A stretch of DNA of 36,961 nucleotides from Candidatus Wallbacteria bacterium (GCA_016213845.1 JACQZN010000010.1:1-36961); one strand, 5' to 3'; shown: positions 18,170 through 27,092, numbered from the stretch's first letter. Notes: generated from the letters alone by a model not told the origin. Numbers and translations are program-made.

Positions 18170-19714
18170 ATGTCGATGACGCGGTGGCTTCGGACGGCGC
18201 TCGCCTCCCTCTTCCTGGCGCTGGGAGTGGCGGGTTGGCCCCTGGTCGCCCAGCAACCTGCGACCCCTCCGATCGAAGGCGCCTTCCGGGAACTCTTCAT
18301 TTCGGGCGGCGGCGACCGGGCAATTGCGCGCGTGCTGACGGACAGCACGGAATCCTGGTTCGCGCGCTGGCACCTGCTGACCCGGGCCAAGAAGAGCATC
18401 GACGTCAGCTACTTCATCCTCAAGGACGACATCTTCGGCCGCTCGATGCTGGGACTCCTGCGCGCCCGGGCCCGGGAGGGACTGGCCGTCCGCCTGATGC
18501 TCGACGGTCGCGGCAGCGGCAAGCTCGCGCGCTCCTCGGAGGGCTACGGGTACCTGCGCGCCCTGATGCAAGAGCCCAACGTCCAGGTCAGGATCTACCG
18601 GCCGCTGGCCAAGTCCCTGCTCACGGTGCCGCTCAATGTGCGGAACGCCCTGGCCAGCAACCATGACAAGATCTTCCTCATCGACGGCGAATGGCTCATC
18701 ACTGGCGGCCGCAACATCGCCACCGAATACTTCGCCCAGACAGCCGATCTGCCCAAGGTCTTCCGGGACACGGACATCGTCCTGAAAAGCGCGCTCATCG
18801 GCGCCCGCGCGCGCACGGCCTTCGACGAGGAGTTCGCGCGCTGGGACAACTCGGCCGTCCGCGAGAGACCTTTCGACGAGCTCGAGGACCGGCGGATGGA
18901 GCTGGAGGCCGCCTGGCGCGCCATGAATGCCCGGCTCCTGGCCATGGAGGGCGACACCTCGCGGCTGCAGGGCACGCGCCTTGCGCCACTGCTGGAGCAA
19001 GCGCGCGCCGAGCTCGACCTCTTGCCCGCGCTCCGTTCGGGTCCCGTCGGCAGCTTCGCAGGCTACGAGCCGTTCCAGGGCGACCGGCCGGTCCCGGTGG
19101 TGCTCCTCGACAAGCACAGCCGGCTGGGCAAGAAGAATGAGATCACAGCAGGGCTCGTGCGGCTCATCGACGCCTCGAGCTCCGACATCCACATCCAGAA
19201 CCCCTACATCGTCCTCACACGCACGGCTAGAGAGGCGCTCGGCCGCGCCAGCGCGCGCGGCGTGAAGATCGTCATCAATACCAACGGCCCCACGAGCTAC
19301 GACCACCTCGTGACCCAGGCGACCTTCCTGCGCGAGTGGAAAGGGCTGCTGAAGGAGCTGCCGACCTGCCGGCTCTTCGCCTACAACGGGCCAGCCATGA
19401 TCCACGCCAAGGTCTTCACCTTCGACGACCGGGTCGCCGTGGTCGGCTCCTACAACATGGACCCGCTGAGCGAGCAGATCAACAGCGAGGCCGTCTGCGT
19501 GGTCCAGTCCCCCGACTTCGCCCGCCGGAACCGGCTCAGGGTCGAGGCCGATCTGAAGAGCTCGGAAGAGTGGTCGCTCCCTGCAGCGACCGGCCCGGAG
19601 GGCATGGCGGCGGCGACATCGACCCCCGCGGGCCCGCCCGCCGAGGCTGTCCAGGGCGCCTTGAAGCTCTTGACGGTCACGGGAGTGGCCACCCTCATAC
19701 GACCGCTGATGTAG
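18170..19714 (+). CDS. Phospholipase D/cardiolipin synthase-like protein (ClsC-type layout), exported
   Basis: About 514 residues with two HKD motifs, the mark of the phospholipase D superfamily: HDKIFLID starting at His165, with GGRN downstream, and HAKVFTFD starting at His412, followed by GSYNMDP. Two HKD motifs in one chain form one active site that transfers or hydrolyses phosphatidyl groups. The closest known layout is cardiolipin synthase C (YmdC) of Enterobacteria, which is of similar length. Unlike many ClsC proteins it starts with a hydrophobic segment (about 8-28) that could be a signal peptide or a single membrane anchor, placing the enzyme outside the cytoplasm. The start is uncertain among TTG 18164, ATG 18170 and ATG 18176; GGTGA lies six bases before 18170. 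The TauE/SafE gene follows after 58 bp. Substrate (cardiolipin synthesis versus lipid hydrolysis) is not decided by sequence. Confidence 0.9.
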   Translation: MSMTRWLRTALASLFLALGVAGWPLVAQQPATPPIEGAFRELFISGGGDRAIARVLTDSTESWFARWHLLTRAKKSIDVSYFILKDDIFGRSMLGLLRARAREGLAVRLMLDGRGSGKLARSSEGYGYLRALMQEPNVQVRIYRPLAKSLLTVPLNVRNALASNHDKIFLIDGEWLITGGRNIATEYFAQTADLPKVFRDTDIVLKSALIGARARTAFDEEFARWDNSAVRERPFDELEDRRMELEAAWRAMNARLLAMEGDTSRLQGTRLAPLLEQARAELDLLPALRSGPVGSFAGYEPFQGDRPVPVVLLDKHSRLGKKNEITAGLVRLIDASSSDIHIQNPYIVLTRTAREALGRASARGVKIVINTNGPTSYDHLVTQATFLREWKGLLKELPTCRLFAYNGPAMIHAKVFTFDDRVAVVGSYNMDPLSEQINSEAVCVVQSPDFARRNRLRVEADLKSSEEWSLPAATGPEGMAAATSTPAGPPAEAVQGALKLLTVTGVATLIRPLM

Positions 19715-19772
19715 GCGGTCTCCTGGTGAGCACCGGGCGATCGAGCTACCGGTTCCGTATCCTGTTTGGCGG

Positions 19773-20522
19773 ATGATGGAGAGCGAGCTTCTGGCGTTTC
19801 TCGGAGTCGGCTTCCTGGCCGAGCTGATCGACGGCGCGCTCGGGATGGCGTACGGAGTGACCTCGACCTCCTACCTGCTGGGGCTGGGCCTGCCACCGGC
19901 TGCAGCCAGCGTCAGCGTCCACTTCTCGGAGGTGTTCACGACGGCGGCGTCGGGTGCAGCGCACTGGCGGCTCGGGAACGTCGACGTCGCGATGTGCCGG
20001 CGGCTGGCAGCAACCGGGATGGCAGGCGGCGCCGCCGGCGCCTACCTGCTGACGGCGCTTCCCGGCTCGATCGTGAGGCCCTGTGTGGCTGCGTACCTCC
20101 TGGCAATGGGACTGGTGATCTTGAGAAACGGTCTGCGCCCGGGCGACGTCTTCGCGAAACTGACCGGTCCCGAGCTTTCCGGGCTGGGCGCCGCCGGCGG
20201 CTTCCTGGATGCTCTGGGAGGAGGTGGCTGGGGACCGATCGTGACCTCGACCCTGATGGCGCGTGGAGGCGAGCCTCGTCGAGCCATCGGCACCGTGAAC
20301 TGCGCCGAGTTCTTCGTGACGGTGGCCGCAGCGACCACGTTCTTTCTGACCGTCGACTCGTTCCACTGGACGGCCATCGGCGGGCTCATCGGGGGCGGGT
20401 TGCTGGCAGCCCCGGTGGCCGCACGGCTCACGTCTCGAGTACCACCCAGGCTGCTCGCGGTCCTGGTCGGGCTTCTGATCGTGGGGCTGAGCTGCGCAAA
20501 CCTGGCAGCGGCCCTCGGCTGA
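19773..20522 (+). CDS. TauE/SafE-family anion (sulfite/organosulfonate-type) exporter
   Basis: This 249-residue integral membrane protein has about seven to eight helices arranged as two related halves, the layout of TauE/SafE permeases. Family-type features are the N-terminal AELIDGALGMAYGV segment and its counterpart in the second half, GFLDALGGGGWGPIVTSTL, the paired Gly-rich motifs that line the transport path in this family. Members export sulfite, sulfoacetate or similar small anions; the real substrate is unknown here. The start is ATG 19773, with a second ATG directly after; no strong ribosome site is visible. It is probably co-transcribed with the phospholipase D-like gene and is convergent with the cytochrome gene 25 bp away. 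Confidence 0.9.
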   Translation: MMESELLAFLGVGFLAELIDGALGMAYGVTSTSYLLGLGLPPAAASVSVHFSEVFTTAASGAAHWRLGNVDVAMCRRLAATGMAGGAAGAYLLTALPGSIVRPCVAAYLLAMGLVILRNGLRPGDVFAKLTGPELSGLGAAGGFLDALGGGGWGPIVTSTLMARGGEPRRAIGTVNCAEFFVTVAAATTFFLTVDSFHWTAIGGLIGGGLLAAPVAARLTSRVPPRLLAVLVGLLIVGLSCANLAAALG

Positions 20523-20547
20523 GCGGCGGGCCGGTAGGCCGAGAACG

Positions 20548-21528
20548 CTACTTGGGTTCCGGCGGCTCGTACTGGAAGGTGAAATCCTTCTGAGCCATCA
20601 CGTCGGCCTGCGGTTCGGGGACCTCGTCATTGCGATAGAAGAGCAGGCGGGCGTGGGCCGTGAAGCGAACCGGCACCAGGAGCTGAAGCGGTACCTCGAG
20701 CGTAGCAGTGCCGGATGGCCCCAGGGCCGTGCCGTCCTTGTTGCTGAACGTCATGACGCGTCGGATGGCGGGCTTCCCGGGCTCATCGCTCTCCAGATAG
20801 ACCAGCAGACGCACGGTGGGGGAGCCGTGGTTTCCGGTCGGAAGCATGTGTGCGGCACCCGAATTTCGGACCACGACCGACAGCGTCCGCGTCTGGTCGT
20901 CGTAGCTCCAAGAAAGCTCCGCGGCGTTGCGCAAGAGCTCCGAGAGATCGAAGGAATGGTTGCCAGTCTTCTTTTTCTTCCGCAGCAGCTGGTAGACACC
21001 GACGGCCAGGTGTCGCTTCACGACGGGCATGTGACACTGCTGACAGGTGGTGGCGGTCCTGGGACCTGGCGCCTCGTCCATTTCGCGGGCGGTGTTGCCG
21101 TGGCACTGCTGGCAGGCGCGATTGTCGAGGAAGGCAGGGTCACGAACGGTCCTGTGGGCGCTATCGACGTCGTAGGGACCGCGGGCTGCGCTGCGCAGGA
21201 CGTGGCAGGCCACGCAGTCAACGCCGCTCTCCTGGCGCCAGGTGCGGGTGGTGAGGGGTGTCTCCTGGGAGGTCACCGGCACGTGACAGGGGAGACAGTC
21301 ACCACGCGTGTATCCGCCCGAGCGGCGCATGAAAAGGTCGCTCTTGTAGGCGCGGGCGTGCGCGGAGCCCTGCCATTCGCGGTAGAGCGCCCGGTGGCAG
21401 TCGGCGCAGGTGGTGTTGGAGGTACCGCGTGGGCCGTCTCGGATCTGGAAGATGCGAAAGCCCACGAGGAAGAAGCAGAGCGTGGCGAGCAGCGTGGCTG
21501 CGGAGAGTCGCGTCACGACAGGACGCAA
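20548..21528 (-). CDS. Membrane-anchored pentaheme c-type cytochrome
   Basis: About 326 residues. An N-terminal hydrophobic segment (about 8-26) anchors or exports the protein. Five CXXCH heme sites follow at residues 41-45, 78-82, 105-109, 139-143 and 162-166, all in the first half. This spacing resembles cytochrome c554-like multiheme electron carriers. A basic stretch (four lysines near 184-187) separates this from a heme-free C-terminal half (about 190-326), predicted mostly beta, with an AAHMLPTGNHG motif. The likely role is periplasmic electron transfer to an unknown partner. The start is uncertain: TTG 21528 or GTG 21516, neither with a Shine-Dalgarno. The possible promoter at 21527-21556 would overlap the TTG and favour GTG with an almost leaderless transcript. 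The neighbouring sulfite-type exporter hints at sulfur or nitrogen redox chemistry, but that is inference. Confidence 0.9.
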   Translation of the reverse strand: MRPVVTRLSAATLLATLCFFLVGFRIFQIRDGPRGTSNTTCADCHRALYREWQGSAHARAYKSDLFMRRSGGYTRGDCLPCHVPVTSQETPLTTRTWRQESGVDCVACHVLRSAARGPYDVDSAHRTVRDPAFLDNRACQQCHGNTAREMDEAPGPRTATTCQQCHMPVVKRHLAVGVYQLLRKKKKTGNHSFDLSELLRNAAELSWSYDDQTRTLSVVVRNSGAAHMLPTGNHGSPTVRLLVYLESDEPGKPAIRRVMTFSNKDGTALGPSGTATLEVPLQLLVPVRFTAHARLLFYRNDEVPEPQADVMAQKDFTFQYEPPEPK

Positions 21529-21556
21529 TCTAGAAATTTGAGGCTTCTAATGTCAA
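21527..21556 (-). promoter_or_regulatory. Possible promoter of the pentaheme cytochrome gene
   Basis: On the minus strand a perfect TTGACA (21551-21556) is followed after 18 bp by TAGATT (21527-21532, four of six to consensus). Transcription would begin near 21520, giving a very short or absent leader if the GTG at 21516 is used. Confidence 0.45.
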
Positions 21557-21756
21557 TGAAAAAAGGGGATCTTTTCGAGCCTCGGGACTCGTATTAGCTA
21601 TTGGTGGCGCCCGGCAGGTCCAAGAAAGGGGAGGCCCCCGGGCTGGCCGCACCAGCCGACACCGCGGGACGCGAGCAAAGGCGACCCGGTGGAACCGACT
21701 GGAAGCGGCCCGCAAAATCCCCTGGGAACGGACAGGAGAGACAGGACGACTGAATA

Positions 21757-21800
21757 AAGCTCCCACGGGGGCTTCTAGATCCGGGACGCGAGCGTCCGGA
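21757..21800 (+). promoter_or_regulatory. Two hairpins in the leader just before the sigma factor ribosome site
   Basis: The first hairpin (21757-21774) pairs AAGC and CCC with GGG and GCTT. The second (21780-21800) pairs TCCG and GACGC with GCGTC and CGGA around a two-base turn, with one bulged G. The second ends two bases before AAGGAG (21802-21807). No T-run follows, so these are not terminators. They could affect access to the ribosome site, but no regulator is evident. The remaining 21529-21756 region shows no gene. Confidence 0.4.
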
Positions 21801-21823
21801 GAAGGAGCGCGAAGGCGACACAG

Positions 21824-22930
21824 ATGAGCCGCAGAACCGAATCACTCAACAAACATGACAAGCGCCGGTTAGTCCACGACAAGGTTGTTCGCAAGGCCGG
21901 TCAGGCGCTGGCCAAGGCGGTTCCCGCACAGGACCGCATCGAGTTTTTCAAGCATCTGAAGAAGGGCGCCTCCGCCCCCCTCCCAACCGTCGCAGAACCG
22001 GGTCCGGCCAAGCCCGGCGCCACGGCCGCGCGCAAGGGCGGCCCGGCCAAGTCCCGCCCCGCGGCCAACGCGCGCGCCACCGGGTACTCCCGGACGGCCG
22101 ACCTGGACATCACCACCTCCTACCTCAAGGAAGTTGCCCGCCATGAGCTTCTCACCCGCGACGAGGAGTTTGCCCTGGCCAAGCGAGTCCTCAAGCGCGA
22201 CAAGACCGCCTTCGACGAGCTGATCCGCCGCAACCTGCGCCTGGTCATCAGCATCGCCAAGAAGTACGTCAAACGCGGCATCCCGCTGCTCGACCTGGTG
22301 CAAGAGGGCAACAAGGGCCTCATCCGCGCCATCGAGAAGTACGACCCGTTCAAGGGTTTCCGATTCACCACCTACGCCTCCTGGTGGATCAAGCAGTCGA
22401 TCATCCGCGCCATCGCCAACCAGGCCCGCAACATCCGCCTGCCCGTGCACGTCGTCGAGACCATCGCCAAGATCAAGCGCGTCAGCAGGAACCTCACGGC
22501 CCAGACGGGCCAGCGCCCCAGCTTCGCCGAGCTCTCCGACGCCATGGAGATGCCCCGCCCCAAGATCCAGTACGTCATGGGGCTCAACAAGGACACCATC
22601 AGCCTGGAGTACAAGCCGCTCAACGAGGACGGCACCAACCAGCTCGAGTACTTCGTCGAGAACCGCCGCGTCCCCAAGCCCGAGGACATCATCAAACACA
22701 AGCTGCTACGCGAGCAGCTCGAGGAAGTCCTCAAGACGCTCAAGTTCAAGGAGCAGATGGTCATCAAGTACCGCTTCGGCCTCATCAACGGGAAGGAGAG
22801 CACGCTCGAGGAGATCGGCCTGCGCTTCAACCTCTCCCGCGAGCGCATCCGCCAGATCGAGGCGAAGGCCCTGTCCCAGTTGCGCCACCCGAGCCGCTCG
22901 AGCAAGCTGCTCGACTTCTACGGCGAGTAA
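21824..22930 (+). CDS. RNA polymerase sigma-70 factor, RpoD/SigA-like, lacking region 1.1
   Basis: This 368-residue sigma factor directs RNA polymerase to -10/-35 promoters. After a basic, Ala/Pro-rich N-terminal extension (about 1-90) come region 1.2 (YLKEVARHELLTRDEE), region 2 with DLVQEGNKGL and the -10-binding segment FRFTTYASWWIKQSI, the RNIRLPVHVVET start of region 3, and region 4.2 with STLEEIGLRFNLSRERIRQI and a LRHPSRS end close to primary sigma factors. The acidic region 1.1 and the large non-conserved insert of Proteobacterial RpoD are absent. It could be the primary factor or a group 2 (RpoS-like) factor; the region 2.4 and 4.2 sequences favour recognition of TTGACA/TATAAT, the type seen upstream of several genes here. 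The ATG has GAAGG eight bases upstream. It is followed by a strong terminator and is monocistronic. Confidence 0.93.
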   Translation: MSRRTESLNKHDKRRLVHDKVVRKAGQALAKAVPAQDRIEFFKHLKKGASAPLPTVAEPGPAKPGATAARKGGPAKSRPAANARATGYSRTADLDITTSYLKEVARHELLTRDEEFALAKRVLKRDKTAFDELIRRNLRLVISIAKKYVKRGIPLLDLVQEGNKGLIRAIEKYDPFKGFRFTTYASWWIKQSIIRAIANQARNIRLPVHVVETIAKIKRVSRNLTAQTGQRPSFAELSDAMEMPRPKIQYVMGLNKDTISLEYKPLNEDGTNQLEYFVENRRVPKPEDIIKHKLLREQLEEVLKTLKFKEQMVIKYRFGLINGKESTLEEIGLRFNLSRERIRQIEAKALSQLRHPSRSSKLLDFYGE

Positions 22931-22952
22931 CCGCCAGCCCCCCTCGACCTCC

Positions 22953-22992
22953 GGACCGAGCCCGCTCCCGAGCAGGCTCGGTCCTTTGTTTT
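22953..22992 (+). terminator. Intrinsic terminator of the sigma factor gene
   Basis: A perfect 10-bp stem (22953-22962 with 22975-22984) is followed directly by TTTGTTTT (22985-22992). It starts 23 bp after the stop codon. Confidence 0.92.
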
Positions 22993-23128
22993 GCCGCAAC
23001 CTGCACGCCTCCGGCCGGAAACCCCGCGGCGAGTCCTGGCCAGCTCGGCTGCAGCCAGCTGGTCTGCTCCGTGCATTCGATGCGCTATAGTGGCGCTGCC
23101 TTTCTCCAATCCAACCAAGGAGCCCAAC

Positions 23129-23707
23129 ATGTCTCGCAGAACCGTCGCTGGCTGGCGGCTCATCCCGGCCGTCGCGATCGCCCTCCTGCTAGCTGCCCCT
23201 GTCACGGCCACCATCCTCGAGAAGGTCGAATTCGACAAACTCTGCCAGGTCTCGGAGCGCATCGTCGTCGCCCGCTGCGCGGGAGACTCTGCCGCCTGGG
23301 ACGATCGCCACCAGATCATCCAGACCACCTGGAGCTTTGCCGTCACCCAGGTCGTCAAGGGCGCGGCCACTCCGACCGTGGAGGTCGTCACGCTTGGCGG
23401 CGTCGTCGGCGATCAGGGCATGAACGTGGCCGGCTCCCCCTCCTTCCGGAAGAACGACGAGTACGTGCTGTTCCTGGAGCGCGGACCGGCCAACAGCTGG
23501 CGCTGCAAGGGCTGGACGCAGGGGCGCTACGAGATCGCTGTCGATCCCGCGACCGGCCAGAAGACCGTTCGCGGCGATACGTCCGGCGCCGGGTTGGCCC
23601 GCAAGGGCAAGGCCGCCATCGAGGAGGGGCGACCCGGAAAGCCGATGAGCCTGGGCGACTTCCTCGACTCCGTGCAGACTCTCTCGGCCCAGGGAGGCAC
23701 CAAGTGA
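23129..23707 (+). CDS. Secreted 192-residue companion protein of the metalloprotease
   Basis: The ATG at 23129 is preceded by AAGGAG with six bases spacing and begins a signal peptide (to about residue 26). A possible -10 (TATAGT, 23086-23091) lacks a good -35. The mature part starts with a FDKLCQVSERIVVARC segment, then a beta region ending in a VVKGAATPTVEVVTLGG motif and a Gly/Pro turn followed by FRKNDEYVLFLERG. This layout is familiar from unnamed secreted proteins of GC-rich environmental bacteria, often encoded beside matrixin-type proteases, but I know no assigned function. The stop overlaps the start of the metalloprotease gene by four bases, so the two are translationally coupled. 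A role as inhibitor, chaperone or partner of the protease is inference. Confidence 0.88.
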   Translation: MSRRTVAGWRLIPAVAIALLLAAPVTATILEKVEFDKLCQVSERIVVARCAGDSAAWDDRHQIIQTTWSFAVTQVVKGAATPTVEVVTLGGVVGDQGMNVAGSPSFRKNDEYVLFLERGPANSWRCKGWTQGRYEIAVDPATGQKTVRGDTSGAGLARKGKAAIEEGRPGKPMSLGDFLDSVQTLSAQGGTK

Positions 23708-26700
23708 GCTCCTCCGCCCGCCACGGCGCGCTCGCCCTGCTTCTGCTCCCGCTGGCCGCGACGGCCGCCGTCGCCTGGACCCCCTCGAGCGTCTCATCGA
23801 CCACCCTCATCCAGACCCGCTGGTCCGGTGGTCAGGTCCGCTACCGAACAAACCCCAATCACGGCAGTAACATCACGGGAACCAACTCGGACGTGCAAGC
23901 GGCCGTCGACGCCGCCTTCGCCGCCTGGGACAACGTCACGAACGTCTCCCTCACCGTCACCAACGACGGGACGACGTCGAGCTCCAACAAGAACTCGGGC
24001 GACTCGGTGAACTCCGTCCTCTTCCAGGACAGCCTCACCCAGTCGCAGCTCGGCGGAGCGCTGGCCATCACCTTCTCCCAGTTCGATCCGTCGACCGGCT
24101 TCTTCACCGACAGCGACATCGTCTTCAACACCGGCTTCAACTTCTTCACCACCACCGTCGTCTCCAACCAGTTCGACCTGCAGTCCGTCCTCACCCACGA
24201 GATCGGCCACCTGATGGGGCTCGACCACTCGAGCCTTCTGGCCGCGACGATGTTCCAGACCTCGTCCCAGGGCGCCACCTTCCAGCGCGAGCTTTCGCCC
24301 GACGACATCGCCGGAATCCGCACCACTTACGGCGCCTCGGGTCTGGGCACCATCACAGGCCGCGTGCGCAAGGCCGGGGCGGGCGTCCTGGGCGCCAGCG
24401 TCCTGGCGTTCGACACCGCCGGCGCCGTGGCCGCCACGGCACTCTCGGAGGATTCGGCAGGCACCTTCCGCATCCGCGGACTGCCACCGGGTACCTACCG
24501 AGTGGGGGTCGAGCCGCTCGACGGGCCGATGACCCAGAACAACGTCGGCGGCTACTACCGCACGGCCCAGATCGGCGCCTTCGACAGCGACTTCACCACG
24601 CTCCTCCCGACAGGTGGCGACCTGACGGTTGCAGCCGGCGGCAGCGCGAGCGCCGGCGACATCACGGTCACCTCGCCCGGCAACGGCCTGAACCCGACCT
24701 TCAACGTCGGCATCGTCGACACCGGCAGCTCGAGCTTCTCCTGGAGCGGCGGCGCGCGGCCCTTTGTCGCCGGCACCACGGGCAAGCAACTCCTGATCGT
24801 CCACTCCGGCGGCAGTAACACCGGCAACGCGGGAAACTCCGGAGTCTCCGCAAGCACCCAGATCTCCATCCCGGGAACCGGAATCGTGCTCGGAACACCC
24901 TCGTCGGGGACGTTCTCCGACCAGGTCACCACCTTCCGCCGGTTCCCACTGACCGTACCCTCGAACACCCAGAACGGCTGCTACGACATCGTCTTCACCA
25001 ACGGCTCGAGCTCCTCCATGATGGCCGGCGGCTTCCGGGTCACGGGCGGCACCGAGCCGTCCTCCAACCGCTCGCCTTCCATTTCCTCGGCGCAGTCGAG
25101 CACGGGCGTGGCCCAGCTCGGCGAGCGGGTGACGCTCAGCGCTCGCGCGTCCGACCCGGACCTGGATACGCTCACGTATGCCTGGAGCCGGATCTCGGGG
25201 CCCACGCTGACGATCGACAGCGCCGCAAGCGCCGACGCCGCCTTCGACGCCTCCGAGCGCGGCACCTTCGTGGCCCGCGTAACCGTCACCGACAGCCGCG
25301 GCGGGTCAGTCAGCGCCGACGTCACGGTCGACATCAACAGTCCTCCATCGGCGACGCTGCCTTCCGGGGTCTCGGGGACGACCGCCCAGGAGGTCACACT
25401 CGCCGGCGGCGGCAGCGATCCCGACCCAGGCGACACTCTGGGCTACCAGTGGACTCAGGTCTCTGGGCCGGAGGTCCTGACGCTCCTCGACTCCCTGACG
25501 GCGACTGCCCGCTTCACGGCCGCAGCGCCCGGGACGTACGGATTCGTCCTGCGCGTCCGGGACACTCGGGGCGGCGGCACCGCCAGCGCGCAGCTCGACG
25601 TGCCCATCGCGCAAGCCAACCGGGCACCCGTGGCCAACGCCGGCGACGACCGCTCCGTCACGACCTCCGCGCAGGTGACCCTGACCGGTTCAGCGACGGA
25701 CCCGGACGGCGACACGGGCCTCCTGTACAGCTGGTCCCAGCTCTCCGGCCCGACCGTCTTCCAGGCGCCGCAGAGCGGTTTCCAGGTCTCCTTCAGCCCG
25801 CCCTCGCCCGGCGTCTACCAGTTCCGGCTGACCGTGAGCGACGCCACCCTGAGCGGCACGGACGACGTCGCGATCACGCGCCAGTCGGTGGCGCCGGTGG
25901 CAAGCCTCACCGGACCGGTCACCGCCGTCGAGGGAACGCTCGTGGTGCTCTCGGGGGCGGCGTCGTCCGACCCGGACCTGGAGACCCTCACCTATGGCTG
26001 GAGGCAGGTCGCCGGGCCGGCCACCGTCAGCTTGAGCTCCACCAGCCAGTCGACCGTGGGCTTCACGACCGCCGTCGCCGGCACCTTCAGCTTCGAGCTG
26101 ACCGTTCGCGATCCGGGCGGCCTCTCGGCAGCTGCCGTGGCGCACGTGCAGATCACGCGCGCTCCCAGGCCGCCGGTCGCCGACGCCGGCGCGGATCGGA
26201 GCGTGGCCGTATCCAGCACCGTGCTGCTCGATGGCCGCGGGACACGAGACCCGCTCGGCCTGACCGTCACCTACCTCTGGGATGCCGTATCGACACCTCA
26301 AGCCGTTTCAGTCAACCTGGCCAGCTCGACCAGCGCCGTGGCCAGCTTCTCCCCCCCGCTCACCGGGACCTACGAGCTGCGGCTGACCGTCAGCAACTCG
26401 GCCAGCCTGACCTCGACCGACATCGTCCGCATCACGGCGGACGGTACGCCTTCGTCGACCGGCCAGCTGGCACTGACCACAGGCCTCAACTTCGTCTCGC
26501 TTCCGCTCTCCCCCGAGGTCACCGGCGGCGCCGGCCTGACGGCAGCGGGACTGGCGGCTCGACTCGGCTCGCCCTTCGTCGCCCGGGCGGTTCCGGGCAC
26601 GACTCCGTCTGCGCGCTTCGAGGCGTTCCTGTCCGGCGCGTCTTCGGGCGACTTCTCGATCGAGGGTGGCCGCGCCTACATCGTCTCGGTGGCATCCAGC

Positions 26701-27000
26701 CGCACCGTCACCTTCAGCGGCCGCCCCTGGCCCGACAGCGCGCGCGAAGTTTCCGTCCAGGAAGGGATGAACCTGATCGGCCTTCCGGGCGCCACCACCT
26801 CCACCTTCGACGCCGCCGAGCTCGGCAATCGTGCAGGCAACCACGTGGTCGTCGAACCCGCGGAGGGTCAGGCGGGCGTCAACGGGAAGTGGAGAGCGTT
26901 CATCGAGGGGCTCTCGCAGAGCTTCCCGCTCGAAGCGGGGAAGGCGTACCTGGTCCCGGCTCCGGCGGGGCGGCTGCCGTTTTCGATCCCGGCGCAGTAG
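23704..27000 (+). CDS. Secreted matrixin-type metalloprotease with five PKD-like repeats
   Basis: About 1098 residues. The GTG at 23704 overlaps the previous stop (GTGA) and has AGGGAGG six bases upstream. A signal peptide (about 1-24) is followed by a metzincin-type domain with the full zinc motif HEIGHLMGLDH (residues 165-175) and a downstream Met-turn-like ATMF. Then come a carboxypeptidase-regulatory-like domain (about 217-325), an IPT-like beta region (to about 450), and five PKD/Ig-like repeats of about 90 residues (about 455-915), each with a DPD-type turn and a GTY/GTF end. The C-terminal part (about 918-1098) contains two related halves opening LNFVSLPL and MNLIGLPG. The protein is likely exported to the surface or medium, where the repeats space the protease from the cell or bind polymer. 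The long upstream extension of this frame (from 22384) lies over the sigma factor gene and is not coding. Confidence 0.93.
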   Translation: MSSSARHGALALLLLPLAATAAVAWTPSSVSSTTLIQTRWSGGQVRYRTNPNHGSNITGTNSDVQAAVDAAFAAWDNVTNVSLTVTNDGTTSSSNKNSGDSVNSVLFQDSLTQSQLGGALAITFSQFDPSTGFFTDSDIVFNTGFNFFTTTVVSNQFDLQSVLTHEIGHLMGLDHSSLLAATMFQTSSQGATFQRELSPDDIAGIRTTYGASGLGTITGRVRKAGAGVLGASVLAFDTAGAVAATALSEDSAGTFRIRGLPPGTYRVGVEPLDGPMTQNNVGGYYRTAQIGAFDSDFTTLLPTGGDLTVAAGGSASAGDITVTSPGNGLNPTFNVGIVDTGSSSFSWSGGARPFVAGTTGKQLLIVHSGGSNTGNAGNSGVSASTQISIPGTGIVLGTPSSGTFSDQVTTFRRFPLTVPSNTQNGCYDIVFTNGSSSSMMAGGFRVTGGTEPSSNRSPSISSAQSSTGVAQLGERVTLSARASDPDLDTLTYAWSRISGPTLTIDSAASADAAFDASERGTFVARVTVTDSRGGSVSADVTVDINSPPSATLPSGVSGTTAQEVTLAGGGSDPDPGDTLGYQWTQVSGPEVLTLLDSLTATARFTAAAPGTYGFVLRVRDTRGGGTASAQLDVPIAQANRAPVANAGDDRSVTTSAQVTLTGSATDPDGDTGLLYSWSQLSGPTVFQAPQSGFQVSFSPPSPGVYQFRLTVSDATLSGTDDVAITRQSVAPVASLTGPVTAVEGTLVVLSGAASSDPDLETLTYGWRQVAGPATVSLSSTSQSTVGFTTAVAGTFSFELTVRDPGGLSAAAVAHVQITRAPRPPVADAGADRSVAVSSTVLLDGRGTRDPLGLTVTYLWDAVSTPQAVSVNLASSTSAVASFSPPLTGTYELRLTVSNSASLTSTDIVRITADGTPSSTGQLALTTGLNFVSLPLSPEVTGGAGLTAAGLAARLGSPFVARAVPGTTPSARFEAFLSGASSGDFSIEGGRAYIVSVASSRTVTFSGRPWPDSAREVSVQEGMNLIGLPGATTSTFDAAELGNRAGNHVVVEPAEGQAGVNGKWRAFIEGLSQSFPLEAGKAYLVPAPAGRLPFSIPAQ

Positions 27001-27092
27001 GGGGAGAAACCACTCGAGGGTTTCAGTGGGTTGCGAGCCTTTCGAGGCCTCGCGAGCCTGCGACGGTCCACAAGGCGAGGCGTAGCGCCGGG
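27001..27092. other. Spacer between convergent genes, weak hairpin
   Basis: A short imperfect stem (about 27007-27031, seven base pairs with one bulge) lies between the metalloprotease stop and the stop of the convergent minus-strand gene. The T-run is poor in both directions, so it is at best a weak bidirectional terminator. Confidence 0.35.

Noticed and set aside
20514..20545. Terminator hairpin between TauE/SafE and the cytochrome gene
   Set aside because: The stem is only six or seven base pairs, overlaps the stop codon and has no T-run.
22384..23703. Upstream extension of the metalloprotease frame through the sigma factor and companion genes
   Set aside because: The extension overlaps two well-supported genes and reads as Arg/His/Gln-rich nonsense; the signal peptide begins at GTG 23704.
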